From NCBI GenBank assembly GCA_026708015.1, contig JAPOVT010000034.1, forward strand, positions 1 to 52,139: a stretch of 52,139 nt of DNA, read 5' to 3'. This DNA is from a bacterium. GTDB lineage: Bacteria > Actinomycetota > Acidimicrobiia > Acidimicrobiales > Bin134. Shown one piece after another: positions 24,386 through 32,131 of this stretch (within the stretch, counting starts at the first letter, position 1; every line of letters starts with the position of its first letter). Position numbers and translations under genes: made by a program. The notes under the pieces were generated by a model. That model had not been told where the DNA came from. It did not search any database and saw only the letters and a program-made list of their open reading frames with translations.

Positions 24386-27300
24386 TCAGCCGCCGGAGGA
24401 GTTCAGCAAAGACTCCAACTCCTCGATGAGACCGTCGAGGCGGCGGCGGTCCTCGTCAATGGAGTCTTGGGTTGTCCGCAACTCGGAGATGAGCTCGGTC
24501 AGGGCTCGACGGCTGTCTGCGTCGATGGGCTCAGCGTCGGTGGGCTCTGCTTCTGAAGGCGACGGCGCGGCGGTGGGTGCGGGCTGAGCGTCGCCCTGTT
24601 CTGGAGTCGCCGGCTGAGTGGGGAGCACCGAGAACCCGTCGGGATCAGAGAGAGCGGCCAATGCCTCATCCAAGGTCGGGCGGATGCGGAGCACGAAATC
24701 GTCGTCGTTTCCAATACCGGCGATCACCTGCTTCACCTGGGGCAACTCGGTCGCCCCGGTGGCCTGCACATACACGGGGCGCACGAACAGCAGCGAGTCG
24801 CCCACCGGAATCATCAGTAGATTCCCCTGGAGCACGGTGGAGCCCTGCTGGTTCAGCTGGGTAAAGGCATCGGCAATCTCAGTGTCGGCCTGGATCTTGG
24901 CGTCCACGATGCTGGGGCCGGGAATGCTGGTGCCCGGCACGGTGTACACCACCAATTGGCCGTACTCGTTTTCGTCCTCATTGGCATCGAAGTCGCTCTT
25001 GGCAACCATGAACGCGGTCAATTCCTTGCGCTCATCTTCCTCGTCACCCGCTCCTGATATGGGGACAAAGGTCCGGAAGATCACGAAGTCCACGTCGTCC
25101 TCTTCGGGAAGCTGGAGGAGTTGGTAGAACGGCCGGATTCTCCGCTCAAGCTGACGGGTGGCCGTGGCCGTGGCCGTCTCCTCGGCGGCGATGGCCTCGG
25201 TCACCTCGTCCAAGAACGTCCGGGCGGTGATCCGGGTGCCCGGATCCTGGGCTACTGCCCACGTCACCGAGTTGGCGTAGAAGGTCTCTGGCTCGTCTTC
25301 GTCGATGAAATAGCGGGCCCACATTGAGGTCTGCACCCGGAACAGGTCCTCGGGGTAGCGCAGGTGGTCCTGAAGGTCGGCGGGCATCTGGTCGAAGTCT
25401 TGGAACAGCCCGGGGAAGATCTTCCTCCAAGCCTGGATTATGGGATCGTCAGGGTCGATCACGTAGAAGGTGGTGGTGCCGTCGAAGGCGTCCACCACCA
25501 CCTTGACGGAGTTGCGTACATAGTTGAACCGCTTGCGCAGCCCGCTATCCGCCGACAGGTCGCTCACGTCCGGTCGCTGGCCGTAGGGATACCGGTCGCT
25601 GGTGGTGTAGGCGTCCACGATGTAGAACACCCGCCCGTCTGAGACCACCGGATAGGGATCGGCGTCCAACTCCAAGAACGGGGCCAGGTTCTGCACTCGG
25701 AGACGCAGATCCCTATTGAAGATGATCCGGGAATCGTCCTGAACGAAACCGGAGATCAGCGGGTTGATGTCGCCGAAGCGCAGGGCGAATGCCGCTTGGC
25801 GGAAGAAGCTCCCGATGCCCACACCGTCCTCACCGTCGTATTCGAAGGTAACGGTCTCGTTGTCCTGGGTGTAGTCCACCTCGGAAATCGAGGCCCCGAC
25901 GATGGCGTAGCCGGTGAGGTTCTCGCCTATGTAGAGCTGGGGCCGGGTGAGCTCGGCGCTGGGCTCCACCGGGACGTTGCCAACCACAAAATCGGGAGAA
26001 CCCTGGGTGGTAACCGAGTTCACCGGCGCCACCGCCACGCCGTACCCATGGGTGTACTGGACGTGACGACCCTCCCAAGACTGCTGGGGGATGTCGGCCA
26101 CGTTGAGCTGGCGGGCGCCGATCACCACCTCGGTTATCTGGTCGTCGATCACATAGCGGTCCACATCGACTTCGCCGTTGAAGGAATAAAACGTGCGCTC
26201 GGATTGCTCCACTTGGAAGGCGTTGGGCACCACATCGGGATCCAGAAGCCGAATATTGCGCACACTGGGACTGGCCGCCAGCTCCTCGGGGGTGATCGTG
26301 GTGTCGAAACGAAACTCGCGGGTGTCGACGTTGTCCTTGGTGTTCTCGTCACCGGGAACTTTGTCGAATCCCAAGGCGTGGCGGGTGGCCTTAATGTTGC
26401 GAGAGATGTATTGCGCCTCTTTCTTGGACTCCTCCGGCTCAACCTGGAATCGCTGGATGATGGCGGGATATATCGCGCCCATGACGATGGCCACCACCAT
26501 CCACAAGCCCACCGCGGTCACCGGCAGCACCCAGCCCCGCTGCCATATGTTGATAACCAGCAAGACGGCGGACAGCACCGAGATCAGCAGCAGCAGGTTG
26601 ATGGCGGGCAACTGGGCGTTGACGTCGGTGAAGGTGGCGCCGTCCACCGGTCCCCGAGAGGAGAAGTTGAGGCCGAACCGGTCGTAGTAGTAGCCCACGG
26701 CCCGAACCAGGGCGATCAAAGCCAGCAGAACCGACAGGTGGACCTTCACCTGAGGAGTCACCCGCTGCCCGGTGGTCTGCACCCGGATGCCGCCGTTCAC
26801 GTAATGGGCAATGGCGGTGATGACGGCCACGATGATGAGGGCCCGGAAGAACCAGCTGATTAGGAACTGGATGAACGGCAGTTGGAAAACGTAGAAGCCG
26901 ATGTCACGGTCGAACTGAGGATCATCGACACCGAAATCCACGCTGTTGAAGAACAGCATGGCCTTCTGCCACTCTCCCCCGGTGCTGCCGCCCACGATAA
27001 GGGCGAACAAGATGGCAATCACCACGCTTACCAGCCGCCGGCGATGGCCAACCGCGTCGTGATAGTGGCGTATCAGCTCCTCTTCAGGACCCGGCGGGCG
27101 GGTTTGGGGCGCCAACCGGTCGGCAATTGCCAGGTTGGAGTACATGAGGAGGAAGAAGGCGGCGATGAAGATGACCGACAAGACGATCTTGTAGACCAAG
27201 ATCTCGGTCCAGACATCCCCGTGACCGAGAGAGTCGAACCACAGGTAGTCGGTCCACATGCGGGCCGTGCCCCGCAACGACAAGATGGCGGCCAGCAATA

Positions 27301-27394
27301 CCACCAGGATGAGCGCGGCGATGATCTTGGACCGCCGCGAGAAGCGCGGCCGAGATGGCGGGCGCGGCCTGAACACATCTCCGGGATTTCGCAT
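24386..27394 (-). CDS. UPF0182 family integral membrane protein
   Basis: 1002 residues. Residues 20-330 hold about seven membrane helices (for example IIAALILVVLLAAILSL, IVLSVIFIAAFFLLMYS, LLLLISVLSAVLLVINIW). A large outside domain follows, with YISRNIKATRHALGFDKVPG, WEGRHVQYTHGYGVAVAPVN and YPEDLFRVQTSMWARYFIDE, motifs characteristic of this family. The last 90 residues are a Pro/Ala/Glu linker and a predicted coiled coil (RRALTELISELRTTQDSIDE). UPF0182 is widespread in actinobacteria and has no proven function; a cell-envelope role is often supposed. It follows the DivIVA-like gene by 12 nt. Confidence 0.92.
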   Translation of the reverse strand: MRNPGDVFRPRPPSRPRFSRRSKIIAALILVVLLAAILSLRGTARMWTDYLWFDSLGHGDVWTEILVYKIVLSVIFIAAFFLLMYSNLAIADRLAPQTRPPGPEEELIRHYHDAVGHRRRLVSVVIAILFALIVGGSTGGEWQKAMLFFNSVDFGVDDPQFDRDIGFYVFQLPFIQFLISWFFRALIIVAVITAIAHYVNGGIRVQTTGQRVTPQVKVHLSVLLALIALVRAVGYYYDRFGLNFSSRGPVDGATFTDVNAQLPAINLLLLISVLSAVLLVINIWQRGWVLPVTAVGLWMVVAIVMGAIYPAIIQRFQVEPEESKKEAQYISRNIKATRHALGFDKVPGDENTKDNVDTREFRFDTTITPEELAASPSVRNIRLLDPDVVPNAFQVEQSERTFYSFNGEVDVDRYVIDDQITEVVIGARQLNVADIPQQSWEGRHVQYTHGYGVAVAPVNSVTTQGSPDFVVGNVPVEPSAELTRPQLYIGENLTGYAIVGASISEVDYTQDNETVTFEYDGEDGVGIGSFFRQAAFALRFGDINPLISGFVQDDSRIIFNRDLRLRVQNLAPFLELDADPYPVVSDGRVFYIVDAYTTSDRYPYGQRPDVSDLSADSGLRKRFNYVRNSVKVVVDAFDGTTTFYVIDPDDPIIQAWRKIFPGLFQDFDQMPADLQDHLRYPEDLFRVQTSMWARYFIDEDEPETFYANSVTWAVAQDPGTRITARTFLDEVTEAIAAEETATATATRQLERRIRPFYQLLQLPEEDDVDFVIFRTFVPISGAGDEEDERKELTAFMVAKSDFDANEDENEYGQLVVYTVPGTSIPGPSIVDAKIQADTEIADAFTQLNQQGSTVLQGNLLMIPVGDSLLFVRPVYVQATGATELPQVKQVIAGIGNDDDFVLRIRPTLDEALAALSDPDGFSVLPTQPATPEQGDAQPAPTAAPSPSEAEPTDAEPIDADSRRALTELISELRTTQDSIDEDRRRLDGLIEELESLLNSSGG

Positions 27395-27406
27395 ATCGAG
27401 TGGAGG

Positions 27407-28480
27407 TTAGTCCTTGCCGACTGGAGCTTCGGCAGCGTCCGGCGCGGTTTCGCGATCTTCTTGAGGCTGGCCACTCTGGGAACGAAGTCGGGCGAAAATG
27501 ATGTCAACGTCATGGCTTTCGTCTGCGCCGACTACCGCGGGGTGCTCGGCCGCAGCCTCGACCGGATCGCGGTCGGTGGGGGACAGCAGAGTCACGCCTT
27601 CTTGGACTCCGAGATCTTCATTCACCTCCCGCTCCGCGGCGGGCACCGGTTGGGCCGGTGTGTCGGAAGTCGAGTCGGGTTCGGGGATCATTCCCACCTT
27701 CTCGGCGTCGTCCAGCTCTGAGAGCAGGGCCAAGTCGGTGGGCTGGGTCTCGTCCTCTACTCGGCGGGCGGCAGCATCGGCCAAGACTTTGGCCTCGGCC
27801 AACGACAGCTTGGCCGAATCAATGGACTGGTCGATGGAGGAGCGGGCCTCGCTCAAAATCGAAATGAGCTTGTCGCGCCCGGCGCGAAGCCGCTCGACTT
27901 GGGCTCGGGCCGCTTGGCGGCGGCGGGCCATGTCCCGCAGCACAGTGAGCCGGAGAGCCTTGGCCTGCTCCACGATCTCCCTTCCTTGATCCCGGCCGTG
28001 CTCGACTTCGGCCTCTGCCTGATCTCGGGCTTCCTGAAGCATCCCGGCCACCGCTTGGGCCAGCTCGTACGCCTGCTCCAACAGTTCGGCGAGCTCTTCG
28101 GCCCCCGAGAGTTCTTGCTGAGATCGCAGCTCCGCCACCGTGATCTGGAGCTGTTCAGCCAGCCGACGAGCCCGGGTGGCCATCTCTCCGGCCTCGGTCT
28201 GGGTCTGCCGCCGAGATGCCTCCACATCGCTGTCGAGCAGCTTGACGCCATCTGAGCTGAACTCGGATTCCCCCTCGGGCTCATCCTCTGCCTGGGTAAC
28301 CTGCTCTCGAAGGTCTCGTATCTGCTGCTGGCCGGCTTTGATCTGGTTGCCCACTGACACCAAGTAGGCCTGCACCTGCCCCTTGTCGAAACCCTTGCGG
28401 GTGACGGCAAAGCTGTGGCCGGACACCTGATCAGGGTTAATCCGCTCAAAGGGAGTCTCAGCAGAAGAGTGCTCGGCCAT
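27407..28480 (-). CDS. DivIVA-domain coiled-coil protein
   Basis: 357 residues. Residues 12-47 (INPDQVSGHSFAVTRKGFDK, then GQVQAYLVSVGNQI) form the DivIVA N-terminal membrane-binding motif with its glycine/aromatic turn. A long coiled coil follows to about residue 255, with an arginine-rich stretch RDMARRRQAARAQVERLRAG. The last 100 residues are acidic and low-complexity. Proteins of this kind sit at the membrane and organise growth or division sites. ATG 28480 is preceded by TACGAT 7 nt away, so it probably has its own leaderless promoter, although the YlbL-like gene lies only 19 nt upstream. A longer upstream frame is a shadow. Confidence 0.85.
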   Translation of the reverse strand: MAEHSSAETPFERINPDQVSGHSFAVTRKGFDKGQVQAYLVSVGNQIKAGQQQIRDLREQVTQAEDEPEGESEFSSDGVKLLDSDVEASRRQTQTEAGEMATRARRLAEQLQITVAELRSQQELSGAEELAELLEQAYELAQAVAGMLQEARDQAEAEVEHGRDQGREIVEQAKALRLTVLRDMARRRQAARAQVERLRAGRDKLISILSEARSSIDQSIDSAKLSLAEAKVLADAAARRVEDETQPTDLALLSELDDAEKVGMIPEPDSTSDTPAQPVPAAEREVNEDLGVQEGVTLLSPTDRDPVEAAAEHPAVVGADESHDVDIIFARLRSQSGQPQEDRETAPDAAEAPVGKD

Positions 28481-28487
28481 TGCCGAA

Positions 28488-28493
28488 ATCGTA
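28488..28493 (-). promoter_or_regulatory. -10 hexamer TACGAT, leaderless start for DivIVA-like gene
   Basis: On the minus strand TACGAT, a 7-nt gap, then ATG 28480. It lies in the 19-nt gap after the upstream gene's stop. Confidence 0.5.
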
Positions 28494-28499
28494 GTGTTC

Positions 28500-29585
28500 T
28501 CAGACCTCAGCCAATGCGTCCAACGCCTCTTGGAGGGTCCCCACACCCACAACCCGCATGTCGCCGCTGACGTGGTCGAGGGCGTCGCCCAGGTTGGGAA
28601 CAGGGACCAAGAACAGGTCGACACCGGCCCTGTCCGCCGCGATGGCCTTCTGGTCCACCTCGCCGATGGCACCCACCGAGCCGTCAAATGAGATCGTGCC
28701 GGTGGCCGCCACCTGCTGTCCGCCGGTGAGCTCTCCGGGAGTCAGGAGGTCGATGATGCCGATGGTAAGGGCCAACCCGGCCGACGGCCCGCCGATCGTT
28801 CCGCTGTCGACCTCTATCTCCACCGGTAGCTCACCCAAGTCGGTTCGCTCTCGCGCCCCCACGCCGATAAGCGCTCGGCCGGGCTCGTCGGAAGACTCGA
28901 TGAGTTCTAGCATCACCGACTTCACTGTGCCGTCGTCGGCCCGCTCCACGTCCAACTCCACCATCTGCCCTGCTTCGCGAAGGGCCAATATTTCGGCCAA
29001 GTCCCTCAAATCGCCTACCGGAACGCCGTCGATGCCCACGATCACGTCGCCTCGTTCCAAGACTTCCGCGGCGGGCGCCCCTGCCAGGGTCTCAGACACG
29101 ATGACCCCCGAGGCGTGGCGGGGGATCTCGTAACCCAAGTGCTCCAGCGCCACCACGACGGCTGTGTGCTGGGAGGTCTCCATCCTCATCTCGTTGAGCC
29201 GGCGAAGCTCACTGCGGGTGCCGTCGCCAATAAAGGTTCGCTCGGGCTCTATGTCAACCCCTGACTCGAATTCAGCCCCGATCCGCTGCCAGATGGTCAG
29301 TCGCTGGCTGACCAGCACGGTGACCAGGGAAATCTCGCTGTTGGGCGGGTAGATGTCGGTGCCCGACACCGTCACTCGCGACGGCACTTCTTCCACCGAT
29401 CCGGGGCGCACTGCCACTTGATCGGTTCGCCAGAATGTGAACACCAACGAGGTGATCAACATCAGTAAGAGAACCACGCCCACCGGCACCAGCCAGGCCA
29501 CGTTGCGCCGCCACCACGACGACGCCTCAGCACGCGGCACCGGTACTGGCACTGGCTCAGTAGAAGATGCGGAGTCGCGGGTCAC
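28500..29585 (-). CDS. PDZ-domain, Lon-like serine protease (YlbL family)
   Basis: 361 residues. One membrane helix at about residues 32-52 (LVPVGVVLLLMLITSLVFTF) anchors it, with the rest outside. A PDZ domain spans roughly 155-235 (VIVSETLAGAPAAEVLERGD). The C-terminal Lon protease fold carries the catalytic Ser in TIGGPSAGLALT and Lys in IGEVDQKAIAADRAG, 45 residues apart, close to the spacing of the Ser-Lys dyad in Lon. It should be a membrane-anchored protease that trims envelope proteins; the target is unknown. The start is GTG 29585. It lies directly upstream of the DivIVA-like gene. Confidence 0.9.
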   Translation of the reverse strand: MTRDSASSTEPVPVPVPRAEASSWWRRNVAWLVPVGVVLLLMLITSLVFTFWRTDQVAVRPGSVEEVPSRVTVSGTDIYPPNSEISLVTVLVSQRLTIWQRIGAEFESGVDIEPERTFIGDGTRSELRRLNEMRMETSQHTAVVVALEHLGYEIPRHASGVIVSETLAGAPAAEVLERGDVIVGIDGVPVGDLRDLAEILALREAGQMVELDVERADDGTVKSVMLELIESSDEPGRALIGVGARERTDLGELPVEIEVDSGTIGGPSAGLALTIGIIDLLTPGELTGGQQVAATGTISFDGSVGAIGEVDQKAIAADRAGVDLFLVPVPNLGDALDHVSGDMRVVGVGTLQEALDALAEV

Positions 29586-29630
29586 AGCGGCACTCGATCT
29601 TCGGTGGGTGGAACTATCCTGGAGGACTCT

Positions 29631-29918
29631 GTGGTCAACTGGTCGCGCATTCGGGTTTCCCTCTCCGACGATACTTGGGCAACGCTGAAGAGCGGGTGGC
29701 AGCGCAAGTGGTTGGCATGGCGCGAGGCCCGGGCCGAGCGGGATGTGTTGGCCTCCTATCGGGCCGACTATGGAGAAGGGGCCCGGTTTCGATGGTGGCA
29801 GCGGTTGCGGGCCGGTGTCGGCCTGTTGTTTGTGGTCTTTTTGATGGGAGCAGGCCTGACCATGGTGGTGGGGCTCTTCTTCATCGGCTTCACGATCGCG
29901 TTGGAAACGCTGGTGTGA
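29631..29918 (+). CDS. Small membrane protein of unknown function
   Basis: 95 residues from GTG 29631, chosen because GGAGG lies at 29621-29625; a longer start at 29604 would overlap that site. The N-terminal 55 residues are basic and tryptophan-rich (WQRKWLAWREARAERDVLAS), likely cytoplasmic. Residues 58-92 (LRAGVGLLFVVFLMGAGLTM, then VVGLFFIGFTIALETL) form one long or two short membrane helices. I do not recognise the family. Its stop overlaps the start of the HEAT-repeat gene by 4 nt (GTGA), so the two are translationally coupled. It is divergent from the YlbL-like gene with a 45-base gap. Confidence 0.72.
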   Translation: MVNWSRIRVSLSDDTWATLKSGWQRKWLAWREARAERDVLASYRADYGEGARFRWWQRLRAGVGLLFVVFLMGAGLTMVVGLFFIGFTIALETLV

Positions 29919-30523
29919 CCGAACCCAAAGAAAACCCCCAAGAACTGCGCCGACGCGATGCGGTCATCGCCGGTCACGTTGGCGATGTGAACACGGCGAG
30001 GGCCGCTACAAACAGCGAAGACCCCAGTGTGCGGGCATCGGCTCTCGGCGCCTTGGACCGGATGGGAGCGCTGACCGACGCCGAGTTGCAGGACGCGCTG
30101 GACGACCCGTCTCCGAAGGTGCGGCTGCGAGCCGCCGCATTGACTGTTGGGCGCCCGACGGTGACGCCCGCTCTCCTCTTGGACGATCCGTGCGACGAAG
30201 TGATGGAGACTGCCGCCTGGGCTTGCGGAGAGCGAGGCTCGGTAGATCTCGACACCGTGGCCCGGTTGGGGGAGTTGGCCACCGGCCACTCAAACCCCTT
30301 GGTGCGGGAGGCAGCCGTCGCTGCGCTCGGGGCCATCGGCCACCCAGAGGGACTCGACGCCATACTGGCGGCCACCACCGACCGGGTGGCCGTGCGCCGC
30401 CGGGCGGTGCTGGCCCTAGCTCCCTTTGACGGTCCCAATGTGGAAGCGGCCCTCCATCGGGCCTCCCAGGATCGGGATTGGCAGACAAGAGACGCCGCCG
30501 AGTTGCTAGCCAACCCCGACTAG
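29915..30523 (+). CDS. HEAT-repeat protein
   Basis: 202 residues starting at GTG 29915. It consists of about five helical repeats, e.g. NSEDPSVRASALGALDRMG, DDPSPKVRLRAAALTVGRP and HSNPLVREAAVAALGAIGHP, each with the D-P-x-V-R-x-x-A-A-x-A-L pattern of HEAT/PBS-lyase-like repeats. No catalytic residues or signal peptide are visible. Such proteins act as binding scaffolds. The coupling to the small membrane protein suggests it is recruited to the membrane, but that is inference. The gene converges with mreB, leaving 26 nt that include an 18-bp tandem repeat. Confidence 0.8.
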   Translation: MTEPKENPQELRRRDAVIAGHVGDVNTARAATNSEDPSVRASALGALDRMGALTDAELQDALDDPSPKVRLRAAALTVGRPTVTPALLLDDPCDEVMETAAWACGERGSVDLDTVARLGELATGHSNPLVREAAVAALGAIGHPEGLDAILAATTDRVAVRRRAVLALAPFDGPNVEAALHRASQDRDWQTRDAAELLANPD

Positions 30524-30526
30524 GCC

Positions 30527-30562
30527 CCAAATCACTCCATGAACCCAAATCACTCCATGAAC
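30527..30562. repeat. Perfect 18-bp tandem duplication at the mreB 3' end
   Basis: CCAAATCACTCCATGAAC occurs at 30527-30544 and again at 30545-30562. Copy 2 contains the last codons and stop of mreB (minus strand); copy 1 lies outside the gene and repeats the same stop. The protein is unchanged by the duplication. Confidence 0.9.
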
Positions 30563-31545
30563 ATCGCCTGGACATCCTCGAAGGACTCCAGGCAGCGGCC
30601 TGCTCCCATTACCACCGACTCCAGTGGAGCGTCGACCAGGCTGACCGGGACCTCGGCGGCCTGAGACAGCCGGTCGGCCAAGCCCCGCAAGAGCGAACCG
30701 CCGCCCACCAAGTGAATACCGCGGGTGATCACGTCTTGAGACAGCTCAGGCGGTGCTTCCACCAAGCAGTCCACCACGGCGTCCACCACGGCGGTCACTA
30801 CCTCAGCAATCGCGGTGCGCACCTCGAAGGGCGACAAGACGACGGTCTCCGGCAGGCCGTTCATGAGATTGCGGCCTCGAACCTCGGCACTGCACTCGCC
30901 GGGTACGTAGGCCGCCGAACCTATGGTGATCTTCACCTCTTCGGCGGTGCGCTCTCCGATGGCGATGCCGAATTCCCGGCGCACGTAGGACTGGATGGCG
31001 GCGTCGATATCGAATGAGCCCACTCGAATGGCCTTGAGGGAGATCACCCCGCCCATGGAGATCAGCGCCGTCTCGCTGGTCCCTCCTCCGATGTCCACCA
31101 CCATGTTGCCGATGGGCTCGTGGATGGGCAGCGACGCCCCGATGGCCGCGGCCAAGGGCTGCTCGATGAGCCGGGTCTCGGCCGCTCCTGCTCGTCGGGC
31201 GGCCTCGACCACCGCCCGGCGCTCCACCGCGGTGATCGCCGAGGGCACGCAGATCACCACCTTGGGCCGGCTGAACCGATTGACGCCTGCGTCCATCAGC
31301 AACAGGCGGATCATGCGCTGGGTCACCTCGAAATCGGTGATGGCCCCTTTGCGCAGCGGGCGCACGGCAACGATGTGGGCGGGCGTCCGACCGATCATCT
31401 GCCACGCTTCGCGCCCCATGGCCAGCACTTCGTTGGACCTGCGGTTCAACGCGATGACCGAGGGCTCATTCAGGATGATCCCCTGGCCACGGGCATACAC
31501 CAGAGTGTTGGCCGTGCCCAGATCGATAGCCAGGTCTCGAGCCAT
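30550..31545 (-). CDS. mreB: MreB-family actin-like cell-shape protein
   Basis: 331 residues. Actin-fold nucleotide motifs are clear: phosphate 1 LAIDLGTANTLVYARGQGI, connect 1 around VICVPSAITAVERRAVVEAA, phosphate 2 VVDIGGGTSETALIS, and the adenosine motif GIHLVGGGSLLRGLADRL. MreB polymerises under the membrane and guides side-wall synthesis in rods; mreC, mreD and rodA are not adjacent here. A lone mreB may act as a paralogue such as Mbl. It follows moaE by 3 nt, an unusual operon partner, and is probably read from the moaE leaderless promoter. Confidence 0.93.
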   Translation of the reverse strand: MARDLAIDLGTANTLVYARGQGIILNEPSVIALNRRSNEVLAMGREAWQMIGRTPAHIVAVRPLRKGAITDFEVTQRMIRLLLMDAGVNRFSRPKVVICVPSAITAVERRAVVEAARRAGAAETRLIEQPLAAAIGASLPIHEPIGNMVVDIGGGTSETALISMGGVISLKAIRVGSFDIDAAIQSYVRREFGIAIGERTAEEVKITIGSAAYVPGECSAEVRGRNLMNGLPETVVLSPFEVRTAIAEVVTAVVDAVVDCLVEAPPELSQDVITRGIHLVGGGSLLRGLADRLSQAAEVPVSLVDAPLESVVMGAGRCLESFEDVQAMFME

Positions 31546-31548
31546 GGA

Positions 31549-32040
31549 TCAGCTGACCGACTCGCCCGAAGGAAGGAGGGTCTCGGCGTCTGAGATGTGC
31601 TGAGCCTCCAAGCCCCAGCTCTCGCCTCCTTGCCAAGCCTCCTTCTTCCAAATGGGGATTGTGGCCTTCAGAGCGTCGATACAGAATCGGGCGGCGGCAA
31701 ACGCCTCTTCGCGGTGGGGGGCGGAGACCGCGGCCACCACCGCCGAATCGCCGATCTCCACCCGGCCCACGCGATGCAGGAGCGCCACCCGACCGATATC
31801 CGGCCACCGGACCCGGGCTTCGTCGACCAGCGCCTCCAAGCGGGGGACCACCTGCTCTTCGTAGGCTTCGTATTCCAGCACGGTCACCCCCGGCCGGCCC
31901 TCGGAGTGGTCGCGGGCCGTCCCGCTGAACACCACGATGCCACCGCAGTCGGGTCGCCCCACCCATGCATATACCTGGTCCAACGGCAGCGGGGCATCGC
32001 TCAGTCCAACCCACGTCTCAGCGGCTTCAGGCGGGTTCAC
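31549..32040 (-). CDS. moaE: Molybdopterin synthase catalytic subunit MoaE
   Basis: 163 residues from GTG 32040. MoaE features: GGIVVFSGTARDHSEGR near residue 33, LEYEAYEEQVVPRLE, VALLHRVGRVEIGDSAVVAA, and the active-site lysine segment CIDALKATIPIWKKEAW. The enzyme transfers sulfur from MoaD to precursor Z to make molybdopterin. No moaD or other cofactor genes occur in the window. The C-terminal extension after WKKE (about 28 residues) resembles that of other actinobacterial MoaE. The gene is divergent from the zincin-like gene. Confidence 0.93.
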   Translation of the reverse strand: MNPPEAAETWVGLSDAPLPLDQVYAWVGRPDCGGIVVFSGTARDHSEGRPGVTVLEYEAYEEQVVPRLEALVDEARVRWPDIGRVALLHRVGRVEIGDSAVVAAVSAPHREEAFAAARFCIDALKATIPIWKKEAWQGGESWGLEAQHISDAETLLPSGESVS

Positions 32041-32046
32041 AGACTG

Positions 32047-32052
32047 AGTGTA
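32047..32052 (-). promoter_or_regulatory. -10 hexamer TACACT, leaderless start for moaE-mreB
   Basis: On the minus strand TACACT is followed by CAGTCT (6 nt) and GTG 32040. No Shine-Dalgarno sequence is present. Confidence 0.55.
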
Positions 32053-32119
32053 AACCGCGACGCTCCCATCGAATCACTCCGATCAACGGTCAACCAATCG
32101 GAAATTCAGGAAATGGCGG

Positions 32120-32125
32120 TAACCT
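32120..32125 (+). promoter_or_regulatory. -10 hexamer TAACCT, leaderless start for zincin-like gene
   Basis: TAACCT, 6-nt gap CACAGC, then GTG 32132. It faces the moaE promoter across a 91-base divergent region. Confidence 0.55.
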
Positions 32126-32131
32126 CACAGC

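Noticed and set aside
25796..26863. 355-codon plus-strand frame
   Set aside because: Antisense to the UPF0182 gene; His/Gly/Val-rich shadow with no domain.
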